From assembly GCA_964397655.1 (NCBI GenBank), contig CAYNKA010000017.1:1-64000 (forward strand): a stretch of DNA of 64,000 bases, given 5' to 3'. Under the pieces are notes generated by a model. The model ran no database searches, had not been told where the DNA came from, and saw nothing but the letters and a program-made list of their open reading frames with translations. Position numbers and translations under genes: made by a program. Origin of the DNA: CAYNKA01 sp964397655 (GTDB lineage: Bacteria; Spirochaetota; Spirochaetia; DTKZ01). This document shows, piece by piece, positions 8,242 through 17,271 of this stretch (position 1 is the stretch's first letter; the number at the start of each line of letters is the position of its first letter).

Positions 8242-9078
8242 ATGAACATGAACAGGTTCGCCTTGAACAGGATAATCGCGCCGGGTCTCGGAATCGGCGC
8301 CTTTTACGACTTCGCAGCTTCTCTCGGCATGAGAAAGGTCGAGCTCCGAAACGACATCCGGGAAGGGGCGATCATCGACGGGCTCGCGCCTTCCTCGGCT
8401 CTCCGGCTCGCGAAGGATCACGGGATGGAAGTCCTCACCATCAACGCATTGCAGAAATTCAACCTCGCGACGATGAGATCGTCGGTCAAGGCCGAACTCG
8501 ATCGTCTCGCCGATCTCGCCGCGGCCATCGAATGCAGGGCGATCGTGTTCTGCCCGAACAATGATCCGTCCGATCTTCGTTCTCCGGAAACCCGTCTCGC
8601 CGAGACGACCGAAGCCCTCGAAGCCCTCGCACCCGAGCTCGATTCGAGGGGGCTGCTCGGATACGTCGAGCCCCTGGGCTTCGGGATATCGTCGCTGTCG
8701 TCCATCGTGACGGCCCAGAAGGCGATCAGGAATTCGGGGCGCAGATGCTACCGGATCCTCATCGACACCTTTCATCATTATCTCGGTCCGGACTCGCCGT
8801 CGGTGATCGGGAAGGACTACGACGTCGGCCTTACGGGGCTCGTCCACATCTCCTCGGTCGAGGCCGATCTTCCGAAGGACAAATGCCTCGACGAGCACAG
8901 GGGCCTCCCCTCGCCAGCCGACAGGATGCAGAGCAAGGAACAGCTCAGGCGGCTCCTCGCGCTCGGCTACGAAGGCGACGTGGCGCTCGAACCTTTCGGG
9001 AGCGAAGTCCGTCGCATGGCGCCGGACGCCCTCGCTGTCGCCGTGAGGAAAAGCCTCGACTACCTGTCGGACGCCTGA
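8242..9078 (+). CDS. iolO: Sugar isomerase/epimerase, probable 5-keto-L-gluconate epimerase
   Basis: 278 aa TIM-barrel protein of the AP-endonuclease-2-like isomerase family. Putative metal ligands on successive strands are Glu143 (YVEPLGF), Asp175/His178 (IDTFHH), His202 (LVHIS) and Glu250 (ALEPFG). In Thermotoga, IolO turns 5-keto-L-gluconate into D-tagaturonate. The ATG at 8242 has GGGAGG 8 nt upstream and lies downstream of the promoter at 8171-8199; the longer frame from 8131 starts before that promoter and is rejected. Transcribed divergently from the repressor gene. A hydroxypyruvate or tagatose epimerase-like role is the alternative. Confidence 0.78.
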   Translation: MNMNRFALNRIIAPGLGIGAFYDFAASLGMRKVELRNDIREGAIIDGLAPSSALRLAKDHGMEVLTINALQKFNLATMRSSVKAELDRLADLAAAIECRAIVFCPNNDPSDLRSPETRLAETTEALEALAPELDSRGLLGYVEPLGFGISSLSSIVTAQKAIRNSGRRCYRILIDTFHHYLGPDSPSVIGKDYDVGLTGLVHISSVEADLPKDKCLDEHRGLPSPADRMQSKEQLRRLLALGYEGDVALEPFGSEVRRMAPDALAVAVRKSLDYLSDA

Positions 9079-9157
9079 AAGAACCGGCCTCCTGTTTCGG
9101 GCGTCTCGCCTCGGCGGGCGGGCCGAAACGGGTCGCACGTCGAACGGCCGGGAGCGC

Positions 9158-9685
9158 TCAATCCGTATCCGCGTTCCGATCGGGGAGTTCCACCTCCGTC
9201 CTGTCGGATGAGGATTCAACGATGTGCCAGTCGAGGTCCGGATAATCCGCGGTTATCCTTTCCAACGGCATCTTGAGGTATCTTCCGCTCGCCACCGCCG
9301 CCTTAGTTCCGTCCGGCAGGAGGATCTCCCCGCTTCCTTCGAAAACGCGCCCGCCGTCCTTGGTGATGCGGGCCACCGCGCGAAGCTCGACGTCGAGGGG
9401 GATAGGCTGGCGGTATCGGATGGAAAAGTCGACGGTGACACCCCAGACGCCCTCCCCCCCGTCGATCATGATCGCCCGGCCGATGGTTTCGTCCAGGATG
9501 GCGGCCGCGATCCCTCCGTGAAGCCGGCCGGGGTAGCTCTGGTGCGCGTCGCGCGGAGTGAAGAGGGCGACCAGCTCCTTTCCCTCGACTTCGAAAAACG
9601 AAGAATGCAGGCCGGAAGCGTTGGCGACGCCGCATACGAAGCACTTGCGCGAATTCTGCTGTTTCTTTTCCACACGTACTTTCAT
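9158..9685 (-). CDS. Hotdog-fold thioesterase, PaaI-like
   Basis: 175 aa. Contains the PaaI/acyl-CoA thioesterase core: PGRLHGGIAAAILDETIG (about 52-69), in which the HGG and the following Asp are the family hallmark, then VDFSIRYRQPIP and a late ASGRYLKMP strand. The first 25 residues carry a CFVCG motif seen in many short thioesterases of this class. It probably hydrolyses an acyl-CoA; the substrate is unknown. Monocistronic, with GAGG 6 nt before the ATG. Confidence 0.75.
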   Translation of the reverse strand: MKVRVEKKQQNSRKCFVCGVANASGLHSSFFEVEGKELVALFTPRDAHQSYPGRLHGGIAAAILDETIGRAIMIDGGEGVWGVTVDFSIRYRQPIPLDVELRAVARITKDGGRVFEGSGEILLPDGTKAAVASGRYLKMPLERITADYPDLDWHIVESSSDRTEVELPDRNADTD

Positions 9686-9833
9686 GCTGAACCTCGAAAA
9701 CCCTTGTAACCGAATCGGCCGGATTTGTCCAGGCGTTTCACGCCGGGCGGATCACCGGAATTGCCGGTTCTAGCCGGTTTTCTTTACAGAGGACCGATCC
9801 TCGCTTAGACTATGAGGCAGGAAGGTTGGATTC

Positions 9834-10601
9834 ATGAACTTGCATTATTATCTTTCCCTGTTCCCGATCGAGGCTTTCATTGCGTCGAATCTGGATCCCG
9901 CGAGGTTCGGATCGTACATGGCGACGGGATCGAAAGTCGGCTCCTACGAGGACATCATGTTCATCGAAACGGACGGAGGATTCGGGACGGCCTTCGATTG
10001 GGAATATGCGACGAAGCAATGCGTTCCTCATCAGAACGGGGATCCGAAGAACTCCCTTTATCTTTCCGTCTACCGGACCCTGGAGAACGTCCCGCTGTCG
10101 GCCCTTCGGTCCCTGTTCCTGACGACGCGGAACGGGAGGACGCTCGAAATAGGACGGTCGGAACTCCCGACCGAACGCAAACAGCGCCCGTACTGGGTAT
10201 ATCAGGAACTTTGCCCCATCAGGCCGCTCGCGGTCAGCACGCTTCGGCCCGAGGATTTCGCCGGCTACATGACCGATCCGGCGAACAAGACCTGGGTGCC
10301 GAAGATCGTATTCGCAGACCTCAAGATCCCGAAACCGAATCCCATCACCCGCCTGTTCTCGGCGCCCTTGTACGCAGGAAACTTCGAACACCTCGACGAC
10401 TGCATCCGATCGGTGACCGAACTGAAATCGAAACGCAACAAGATTGTCGACCGATTCCACGTCGACCGCTTCGTCTACGGCCTCATCGACGGCGGAGTGT
10501 ACGTGGGCGACGGCGGATCGATCGTCCATTACCCCATGAAACCCGTCGAGGAGATCAGGAAACGCCACCGGGACTGGGGGCGATCGGCGAGGCTTTTCTA
10601 A
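9834..10601 (+). CDS. Conserved-looking protein of unknown function
   Basis: 255 aa, not recognised. No signal peptide or membrane segment; rich in aromatic residues and arginine. The codon use matches its neighbours, and a GGAAGG ribosome-binding site sits 7 nt before the ATG behind a plausible promoter (TTTACA 9783-9788, 16 nt, TAGACT 9805-9810), so it is a real gene. The C-terminal part has a glycine-rich stretch LIDGGVYVGDGGS and then HYPMKP. The N-terminal half contains a SYEDIMFIETDGGFG segment. Stands alone, convergent with the IclR gene. I assign no function. Confidence 0.7.
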   Translation: MNLHYYLSLFPIEAFIASNLDPARFGSYMATGSKVGSYEDIMFIETDGGFGTAFDWEYATKQCVPHQNGDPKNSLYLSVYRTLENVPLSALRSLFLTTRNGRTLEIGRSELPTERKQRPYWVYQELCPIRPLAVSTLRPEDFAGYMTDPANKTWVPKIVFADLKIPKPNPITRLFSAPLYAGNFEHLDDCIRSVTELKSKRNKIVDRFHVDRFVYGLIDGGVYVGDGGSIVHYPMKPVEEIRKRHRDWGRSARLF

Positions 10602-10649
10602 GCGTTCGGGAGCAGTACACCGGCCGAGGGCCTTCTTCGTTTCCCGATC

Positions 10650-11435
10650 CTAGACGCTTCCGCCGTTGTAGCCGAGCCGCTTGGAGATTTCCTTCGACAC
10701 CGCGGAGAGTTCCTTGCGCACGAAGGAAAGCTTTTCCTGCGGCAGCCTGGAAATCGGACAGGAAATGCTGATCGCGGCGACAACCTTCCCGCTGTAATCC
10801 CGGAGCGGGGCGGCCACGCAGCGGACGCCTATTTCGCATTCCTCGCTGTCTTCCGCGTACCCCTGTTGTTTCGCCTTCGACAGCTCGACGGACAACGCGT
10901 CCTTCGTCTTGATCGTGTTCTTGGTCAAGGCGGGAAGTCCCCGCGTCTTGACGAGCTCTCCGATCTTCTTGTCGTCGAAATCGAGCATGAGGCACTTGCC
11001 CACGCCGGTGCAGTGAAGGGGAGCGATCTTGCCGATGCGCTGGAGGGTCTGGAGGAGATGGTCCGGGCCGTCCACGACGTCGATGTAGACGACGTTCATG
11101 CTCTGCTCCACCGCGAGAACGGCTGATTCTTCGAATTTCTTCGAGAGTTCCTCGAGGAACGGCCGTACGACGTCGCGTATCTTGACTTGCCGGGAGACGA
11201 GATCGCCGATCCGGCTGAACTTCATGGTCAGAAAATACTGCAGGGTGTCGTCGTTCTGGCCGGCATACCCGTAATCCATGAGGGTGTTGAGGAAACGGAG
11301 CGTGGTGCTCGGCGGCTGCGAAACCTTGCCGGCGATGTCCTGGAGCCGCATCGGCCCGCCTTGGGCAGCCATTACTTCGATGATCTGAAGGGCCTTTCCG
11401 ATAGACTGGTTTTTTTTAACTGCTTTTAAACTCAC
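10650..11435 (-). CDS. IclR-family transcriptional regulator
   Basis: 261 aa. N-terminal winged helix (QSIGKALQIIEVMAAQGGPMRLQDIAGKV) followed by the IclR effector domain with its usual CTGVGKCLML stretch and C-terminal ISCPISRL. I use the GTG at 11435 because AGGAG lies 6 nt before it; the ATG at 11480 is 15 codons upstream and has no ribosome-binding site. No metabolic operon lies next to it, so the target is unclear. Confidence 0.85.
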   Translation of the reverse strand: MSLKAVKKNQSIGKALQIIEVMAAQGGPMRLQDIAGKVSQPPSTTLRFLNTLMDYGYAGQNDDTLQYFLTMKFSRIGDLVSRQVKIRDVVRPFLEELSKKFEESAVLAVEQSMNVVYIDVVDGPDHLLQTLQRIGKIAPLHCTGVGKCLMLDFDDKKIGELVKTRGLPALTKNTIKTKDALSVELSKAKQQGYAEDSEECEIGVRCVAAPLRDYSGKVVAAISISCPISRLPQEKLSFVRKELSAVSKEISKRLGYNGGSV

Positions 11436-11610
11436 CGATTTCTCCTGTTTTACATGAAATGATGCGTTTTCAAATATCACCGCTTTGAAAGCACATCGTG
11501 GAAACCAATATTTATGTAAAAGAGCTGAAGAACCGCGTACCTACAGCAACTATGGCACGATTCCCCGGGGTTGTAAAGATGCTTTTTTCCGACATAGTAT
11601 GAAGTTATCT

Positions 11611-13965
11611 ATGAGAGTCGCTCATTTGCCGCGCAAGATGATTCTCTCCCTCTTCGTATTTCTCGCGATCTTCCTCTGCGTCGTCGCGGCCATTCCCCTC
11701 CCCGATCCTCCGTTCCCGGACGACTACAGCTGTACGGTGCTCGCGGGCGACGGTTCCGTGCTCCGGGTCTTCCCCGACGGACGGGAACAGTGGCATCTGC
11801 CGCCGTCGGACGAGGAGGTTCCGGAGAAGCTCGTCCTGGCGGTCACCGCCTTCGAGGACAGGCGTTTCTTCCTCCACCCGGGAGTGGATCCTCTTTCGGC
11901 TCTTCGGGCCCTGAGCCAGAACCTCGGCGCGAACAGACGAATGAGCGGCGCCAGCACGATCACCATGCAGGTGGCCAGGCTCCTCAGGCCGAAGGAACGG
12001 ACCTTGGCGAACAAGGTCCTGGAGGTATTCCAGGCGGCAAAGATGGAACTCCTGCTGCCCAAGGACGCGATCCTCAAGCTCTATCTCGACCACGCGCCCT
12101 ACGGAGGAAACGTCGTCGGGTACGGAACGGCGGCGATGAGGTATTTCGGGAAAAAACCGACCGCGCTCACCTGGGCGGAGGCGGCGACGCTCGCGGTTCT
12201 TCCGAATTCCCCGGGACTCGTTTCTCCTTCCTCGTCCCCGGAGGCCTTGAAGGCCAAGCGGGACCGCCTCCTTTCCAACCTGAGAAACCGCGGTCTGCTT
12301 TCCGAAGCCGACTTCGCCGACGCGGTCCGCGAACCGGTCCCCGACGCCGCGAAACCCTTTCCCCGGGAAGCACCCCATCTCTCGGATCATCTCAAGAGTT
12401 CGGCATCCACGACCCGCAGACCGATCCGCACCTTCATCGACCCGGACCTGCAGAGAACCGTCGAAGGCCTGGCGACCCGGCACGCGGAGATCCTCGAACG
12501 ATCGGGAATCCGGAATCTCGCCGTCGTCGTCGCGGAGACCGGAAGCGGGAAGGTCCGGGTGTACATCGGATCCGGCGACTTCTTCGACGTCGAGGCCCGT
12601 GGCCAGGTCGACGGCCTGCGGGCGCCCCGCTCGACCGGCTCCCTGCTCAAACCCTTCCTCTACGGCCTCGCTATGGACGAGGGCCTCCTTCTTCCCGACA
12701 CCCAACTCAAGGACATACCCTCCTGGTTCGGCGCCTTCTCCCCGGCGAACGCGAACGAGAAATATTCGGGCCTTGTCCCGGTCCGCGACGCCCTCATCCT
12801 CTCGTTGAACGTCCCGGCCGCGCATGTCCTGAACCGATTCGGCCTGGAGGAATTCGCGTCGTTTCTGAAGGAAGCGGGGCTTTCGCATCTTTTCAGGGCC
12901 CCTTCGGACTACGGCCTCCCCCTCATCCTCGGAGGAGCGGAGGCGAGTCCGCTCGAAATGGCAGCGCTCTTCCGGGGGCTGGGAAGGTACGGAAGGTTCT
13001 CCCGGCTGCGGCTCACCGAGGGCGATCCGTCCGACGAGGGGAAAAAACTCATGAGCTCCGGCGCGGCCTGCCTCGTTCTCGACATCCTGAAGGACCTGAG
13101 GAGGCCGGGCGCGGAATTCTTCTGGCGCGACTTCACCGGTTCGAGGCCGCTCGCCTGGAAGACCGGGACGAGCTACGGCCAGAGGGACGCCTGGGCGGCC
13201 GGCGTGAGCCCCGAATGGACCATCGTCGTCTGGACCGGAAACTTCGCCGGCCGCGAAAATCCGAACCTGAGAAGCGGCGAATCCGCGGCGCCCCTTCTTT
13301 TCGACATCTGGAACGTGCTCGCATCCCGGAGAGGATCGTCATGGTTCGCCCCGCCCGAAGGGGCGCTCGTTCCGGTAACGATCTGCGCTGACAGCGGCTA
13401 CCGAGCCGGTCCCGACTGCCCGAAGACGCGCGCGGTCTCCGCCCCGTCCTCGGCACGCCCCCTCGCCGAATGTCCGTTCCATCGCGCGATGTTCGTGACC
13501 GCCGACGGGCGTTTCCGGGTGACCTCGAGAACCTGGACTCCGGGCGCGTACAAGCGCGTCGTCCGCCTCATCTATCCGCCCGACGTGGCGCAGTTCTTCA
13601 GGAACTCCGGGAGGCCCCTGGCGGAGCTTCCCCCGCTCCTCGAGGGCGGAGACGAGGGAGGATCCCCCATTTCCGTCCTCTACCCGAAGAGCGGGGCGAA
13701 ATTCTACCTGCCCCGCGAGCTCGACGGGAGCCTGCAGAAGCTCATGCTCAAGGCGGGGCATCAGGAGAGGGACAAACGCCTCTACTGGTACGTGGACGGG
13801 ACCTTCATCGGGGAGACCCGAGGGAAACACTACCTCGCGAGGAGTTTCCCGCAGGGAGACCACCGGCTCGTCGTCGTGGACGAGGACGGCAACCGGGCGG
13901 AGTCCGCTTTCCGCGTGGAACTCGCTTCCCGGACGAAAGCGGAGGGAAAACCGCGGGATTGGTAG
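11611..13965 (+). CDS. pbpC: Penicillin-binding protein 1C
   Basis: 784 aa bifunctional peptidoglycan synthase. One membrane anchor (residues about 10-28), GT51 glycosyltransferase with the FEDRRFF motif (catalytic Glu82) and STITMQVARLL, then the transpeptidase with SLLK (Ser344, Lys347), SLN and KTGT (near 517). The C-terminal 90 residues form the extra domain typical of PBP1C. The start is uncertain: the frame opens at 11485, and neither ATG at 11599 nor 11611 has a ribosome-binding site. I prefer 11611 because a possible -10 box (TAGTAT, 11596-11601) lies 9 nt upstream, as for leaderless genes elsewhere in this window. Alpha-2-macroglobulin, its usual partner, is absent here. Confidence 0.88.
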   Translation: MRVAHLPRKMILSLFVFLAIFLCVVAAIPLPDPPFPDDYSCTVLAGDGSVLRVFPDGREQWHLPPSDEEVPEKLVLAVTAFEDRRFFLHPGVDPLSALRALSQNLGANRRMSGASTITMQVARLLRPKERTLANKVLEVFQAAKMELLLPKDAILKLYLDHAPYGGNVVGYGTAAMRYFGKKPTALTWAEAATLAVLPNSPGLVSPSSSPEALKAKRDRLLSNLRNRGLLSEADFADAVREPVPDAAKPFPREAPHLSDHLKSSASTTRRPIRTFIDPDLQRTVEGLATRHAEILERSGIRNLAVVVAETGSGKVRVYIGSGDFFDVEARGQVDGLRAPRSTGSLLKPFLYGLAMDEGLLLPDTQLKDIPSWFGAFSPANANEKYSGLVPVRDALILSLNVPAAHVLNRFGLEEFASFLKEAGLSHLFRAPSDYGLPLILGGAEASPLEMAALFRGLGRYGRFSRLRLTEGDPSDEGKKLMSSGAACLVLDILKDLRRPGAEFFWRDFTGSRPLAWKTGTSYGQRDAWAAGVSPEWTIVVWTGNFAGRENPNLRSGESAAPLLFDIWNVLASRRGSSWFAPPEGALVPVTICADSGYRAGPDCPKTRAVSAPSSARPLAECPFHRAMFVTADGRFRVTSRTWTPGAYKRVVRLIYPPDVAQFFRNSGRPLAELPPLLEGGDEGGSPISVLYPKSGAKFYLPRELDGSLQKLMLKAGHQERDKRLYWYVDGTFIGETRGKHYLARSFPQGDHRLVVVDEDGNRAESAFRVELASRTKAEGKPRDW

Positions 13966-14029
13966 GTGAAACGCATTTGTACTACAATGATTGAAGGCGT
14001 CTTACCGAAAGAAGGGGGAAACGAAGAAA

Positions 14030-15541
14030 ATGGCGGAAACGATCCTGGTGGTCGATGACGAGATCATCAACCGACTGGTGATAGCAACCATGCTGAAGAA
14101 ACAGGGATTCACCGTCATCGAAGCGAAGGACGGCAAGGAGGCACTCGACCTCGCAGGGACAGAACTCCCCGACATGGTCCTCCTCGACGTGATGATGCCG
14201 GTCATGGACGGTTTCGAGGTCTCGACGAAGCTGAAAGCCGATGAAAGGACGTCTTCGATACCCATCGTCCTCGTGACCGCCCTGAACGGCAGCGAGGACG
14301 TGCTCAGGGGCATCAAATGTGGGGTCGACGAATTCATCACGAAACCCGTCGACGTAAACGAGCTGCTCGTCCGCGTAAGGACGATCCTCAAGATCCGCGC
14401 CTTGGACGAGTACATGAACAACAGCTCAGCCCTCAGCGAACGCGTGGCGAAGCTCACCATGGAACTCGAACAGGACGACGAGCATAAAGGTTGCGACATG
14501 GACTGCGTCGTCTCGAACATCATGGAGGTCAACCTCGCGAACAGGCACGACGAGAAGGGAAAGCCCAGGTACATCTACTGCGAATTCAATATGGAAGATT
14601 TCAGTTGTCCGCCCATGATCCTTTCGAAGGTCAAACACGAACTCGTGAAAAAAAAGGTCCCCTCGGATTTCGGGTTCGCGAAGAAGGAAGGGCTGGGGAT
14701 CCTCGTGAACGGAGTCTTGCTCTCGAACTGGAAAAAAGTTGCCAAGAGCCAGGATGAGTACCGGTCGAAATTCCCCCCATGGGTGCTCGAAGAATGCCCG
14801 GACATAGAGAACTTCCTCTACTGCGAGTCGGAGAGCCTCAAAATCGCCTTCATCAACTATCCGAAGGAGATCAAGCTCTTCGATCTGACCTGGTTCCGCC
14901 ACATCCTTCACTACGGAACGGCGATCATCTCCCTCATGGGAAAGATGAGCCGCAAGGAAAAGGAATACCTCGCGCTCATGAACACCATGAGCAGGATCAT
15001 CGAGATCAAGGACGAGGCCGCGGGTAGGCATCAACGCATGTGCGCGGTGGCGGAGATCCTCTGCACGGAGCTCTCCTGCAGCGAAGGTTATTCCGAAAGC
15101 CTCAAGGACGCCATTCGGCTCTTCGACATCGGGAAGATCATCGTGGACCAGAACATCCTCATCAAGAACCGGCCGCTGAACGAGCACGAGAAGGAAATCA
15201 TCCGAAAGATGCCGGAATTCGCCTCGGTCATCCTGAGCGACCTGCCCAGGCTCGCGGTCGCGAAGGAGATCGCCATCGGGATCTCCGAGAACTGGGACGG
15301 TTCGGGTTACCCGGAAGGGCTCAAGGGCGAGGAAATCCCCTATTCCGCGAGGATAGTCTCGGTGCTGAACGTCTACGATTCCCTGCGAAGAACGAGGAGC
15401 TACCGGCGCGGGCTCGGCCACGAGGAGGCGCTGCGCGTCATGAAGGAAGGGGACGATCGCCTGAAGCAGGGGAAATTCGATCCCCGCGTCCTGGAGTCCT
15501 TCCTCCGGATCGGCGATCGCGTGCGGGATGCCTACCTCTGA
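14030..15541 (+). CDS. Response regulator with degenerate HD-GYP domain
   Basis: 503 aa. Receiver domain (1-125) with acidic pocket DDE and phospho-acceptor Asp53 in LLDVMMPVMDG. A middle domain of about 170 residues is unrecognised. The C-terminal part resembles an HD-GYP c-di-GMP phosphodiesterase (HxxR at His334, DIGK at 366-369, WDGSGYPEGL at 422). The metal-binding residues are missing: HD is FD (Phe365), the HPEIG histidine is Met and HHE is ISE (418-420). It is therefore probably a non-catalytic c-di-GMP or partner-binding module. I use the ATG at 14030 behind an AAGGGGG ribosome-binding site; a TTG 13 codons upstream is possible. Confidence 0.82.
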   Translation: MAETILVVDDEIINRLVIATMLKKQGFTVIEAKDGKEALDLAGTELPDMVLLDVMMPVMDGFEVSTKLKADERTSSIPIVLVTALNGSEDVLRGIKCGVDEFITKPVDVNELLVRVRTILKIRALDEYMNNSSALSERVAKLTMELEQDDEHKGCDMDCVVSNIMEVNLANRHDEKGKPRYIYCEFNMEDFSCPPMILSKVKHELVKKKVPSDFGFAKKEGLGILVNGVLLSNWKKVAKSQDEYRSKFPPWVLEECPDIENFLYCESESLKIAFINYPKEIKLFDLTWFRHILHYGTAIISLMGKMSRKEKEYLALMNTMSRIIEIKDEAAGRHQRMCAVAEILCTELSCSEGYSESLKDAIRLFDIGKIIVDQNILIKNRPLNEHEKEIIRKMPEFASVILSDLPRLAVAKEIAIGISENWDGSGYPEGLKGEEIPYSARIVSVLNVYDSLRRTRSYRRGLGHEEALRVMKEGDDRLKQGKFDPRVLESFLRIGDRVRDAYL

Positions 15542-15628
15542 GGTCTGAATCCCCGAATGAAGAACCCCGGAGCAAGCTCCGGAGTATGGGCCCCCGCCTG
15601 CCAGTAACAGCTTCGAATCTTCACTCGG

Positions 15629-15658
15629 TTTACCCCTCCGGCACCCGCGTGGTATACT
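15629..15658 (+). promoter_or_regulatory. Promoter of the homocysteine operon, leaderless arrangement
   Basis: TTTACC (15629-15634), 18-nt spacer, TATACT (15653-15658), only 9 nt before the ATG at 15668. No Shine-Dalgarno sequence lies between. The transcript should begin within 0-4 nt of the start codon. Confidence 0.55.
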
Positions 15659-15667
15659 CCGTAGACC

Positions 15668-16858
15668 ATGAAGACCTATGAAGAAATCAACGCGAAGATC
15701 GAAGCCAAGAAGGCGGTCGTCCTCACCGCCGAGGAAATCATCGACTACGTGGACAGAATAGGCCTCGAGAAAGCCGCCAAGGAGGTAGACGTCGTCACGA
15801 CCGCTACCTTCGGCCCCATGTGCTCCTCCGGCTGCTTCCTGAATTTCGGGCACGCCCGACCGCGGATCAGGATCACCGAAGCCTGGATCGACGACGTCCT
15901 CGCCTATTCCGGGATCGCTGCGGTGGACGCGTATCTCGGAGCTACGCAGCTCCGTCACAACGATCCCGCGAACATGTATTACCCGGGCGAGTTCCGCTTC
16001 GGCGGCGGCCACGTCATCGAGAAGCTCGTCGCGGGCGAGAAACTCCAGCTCTTCGCGCTCTCCTACGGGACCGACGACTACCCGAAGCGGGAACTCAGGA
16101 CCTATTTCACCATCAACGACCTCAACCAGGCGATCATGACGAATCCGAGGAACTGCTACCAGAACTACAACGTGGCGGTCAACTGTTCGGACAGGCCCAT
16201 CTACACCTACCTCGGGATGCTGAAGCCGAACATGAAGAACGCGACCTACTCTTCGGCAGGACAGCTCTCGCCCCTGCTCAACGACCCCCTCTACGAGACG
16301 ATCGGCGTGGGAACCGCGGTATGGCTCGCGGGGGCCCGCGGCCACGTCTACGCCGAGGGGACCCAGTTCGCGTCGATCTGCGAGCGCGGGCCGAACGACG
16401 TTCCCATGGAGAGCGCGGGAACGCTCGCCCTCACCGCCGACATGAAGAAGATGAGGAAACGCTTCGTTCGCGGGATAAGCCTCGTAGGATACGGAGTGTC
16501 CCTTTCACTGGGAGTCGGCATCCCCATCCCCATCCTCGACGCCGGCATCCTCAAGCGCACGACCGTGCGGGACAGGGACATCATGGCGACGGTGATCGAC
16601 TATTCGAAGGACTATCCGGAATGTTCGGGGAAATACCTCGCGCGCGTGAGCTACGAAGAGCTCAAATCCGGGGAAATCACCGTACGGGGCAAGAAGGTCG
16701 AAGTCGGATCCATGTCCTCCTATTCCATGGCCCAGGAAATTTCCCACATCCTCAAGGACGAGATTCGGCGGGGTGAGTTTCTGCTGTCCCGCCCGCTGGA
16801 CAGGCTCCCGCTCGGGAAAAAGATGGGATCCATGACGATACGGGGGAAACATCCATGA
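15668..16858 (+). CDS. Homocysteine biosynthesis protein (COG1900/DUF39, aspartate-semialdehyde sulfurtransferase)
   Basis: 396 aa. COG1900 proteins, together with the ferredoxin and COG2122 proteins, support homocysteine formation from aspartate semialdehyde and sulfide in anaerobes that lack the classical pathway (shown in Methanosarcina). Conserved cysteines are visible in GPMCSSGCF (Cys52, Cys56) and at Cys163 and Cys173, candidates for persulfide chemistry. This version lacks the C-terminal CBS domains present in the archaeal protein. Its stop overlaps the next start by 4 nt (ATGA). Confidence 0.85.
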   Translation: MKTYEEINAKIEAKKAVVLTAEEIIDYVDRIGLEKAAKEVDVVTTATFGPMCSSGCFLNFGHARPRIRITEAWIDDVLAYSGIAAVDAYLGATQLRHNDPANMYYPGEFRFGGGHVIEKLVAGEKLQLFALSYGTDDYPKRELRTYFTINDLNQAIMTNPRNCYQNYNVAVNCSDRPIYTYLGMLKPNMKNATYSSAGQLSPLLNDPLYETIGVGTAVWLAGARGHVYAEGTQFASICERGPNDVPMESAGTLALTADMKKMRKRFVRGISLVGYGVSLSLGVGIPIPILDAGILKRTTVRDRDIMATVIDYSKDYPECSGKYLARVSYEELKSGEITVRGKKVEVGSMSSYSMAQEISHILKDEIRRGEFLLSRPLDRLPLGKKMGSMTIRGKHP

Positions 16859-17268
16859 GTACGACGAAGAAAGTCCTTTTCTATTTCCCGAAGAGCGAAA
16901 CCGAAAAACCCATCGTCTACCGCCTCGTGAAGGACTTCGACCTCCTCGTCAACATATTCCGGGCGAAGGTCACTCCGGACGAGGAAGGATACCTCCTGCT
17001 CGACCTTTCGGGCGAGGACGGCGACATAGCCCGCGCCTGCGACTGGATCCGGTCCCTCGGGGTCGAGATCCGCGAGGGCATCAAGGGCATGCGCTGGGAC
17101 GAGGAAGGCTGCACGAGCTGCGGCAACTGCGTGACCCACTGCCCGACCAAGGCGCTCCGCGTGAAGGACAGGTCGTCCATGAAGATCGTCTTCTTCCCCG
17201 ACGACTGCATCGAATGCATGAACTGCCTCGCGATGTGCCCCTACGGAGCCTGCACCTCCGTGTTCTAG
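16855..17268 (+). CDS. NIL-domain ferredoxin, two 4Fe-4S clusters (homocysteine pathway)
   Basis: 137 aa. Residues 1-75 form an NIL (ligand-binding ACT-like) domain. Residues 82-137 carry two 4Fe-4S motifs with cysteines 86, 89, 92, 96 and 118, 121, 124, 128. It is the electron-transfer partner of the COG1900 protein, with which it overlaps by 4 nt. The gene order COG1900, ferredoxin, COG2122 is that of the described anaerobic homocysteine system. Confidence 0.88.
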   Translation: MSTTKKVLFYFPKSETEKPIVYRLVKDFDLLVNIFRAKVTPDEEGYLLLDLSGEDGDIARACDWIRSLGVEIREGIKGMRWDEEGCTSCGNCVTHCPTKALRVKDRSSMKIVFFPDDCIECMNCLAMCPYGACTSVF

Positions 17269-17271
17269 AGC

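Noticed and set aside
15567..15582. GGAGC/GCTCC palindrome after the HD-GYP gene as a terminator or REP-type repeat
   Set aside because: A 7-bp stem with a 2-nt loop and no T-run, and no second copy that I could find in the window.
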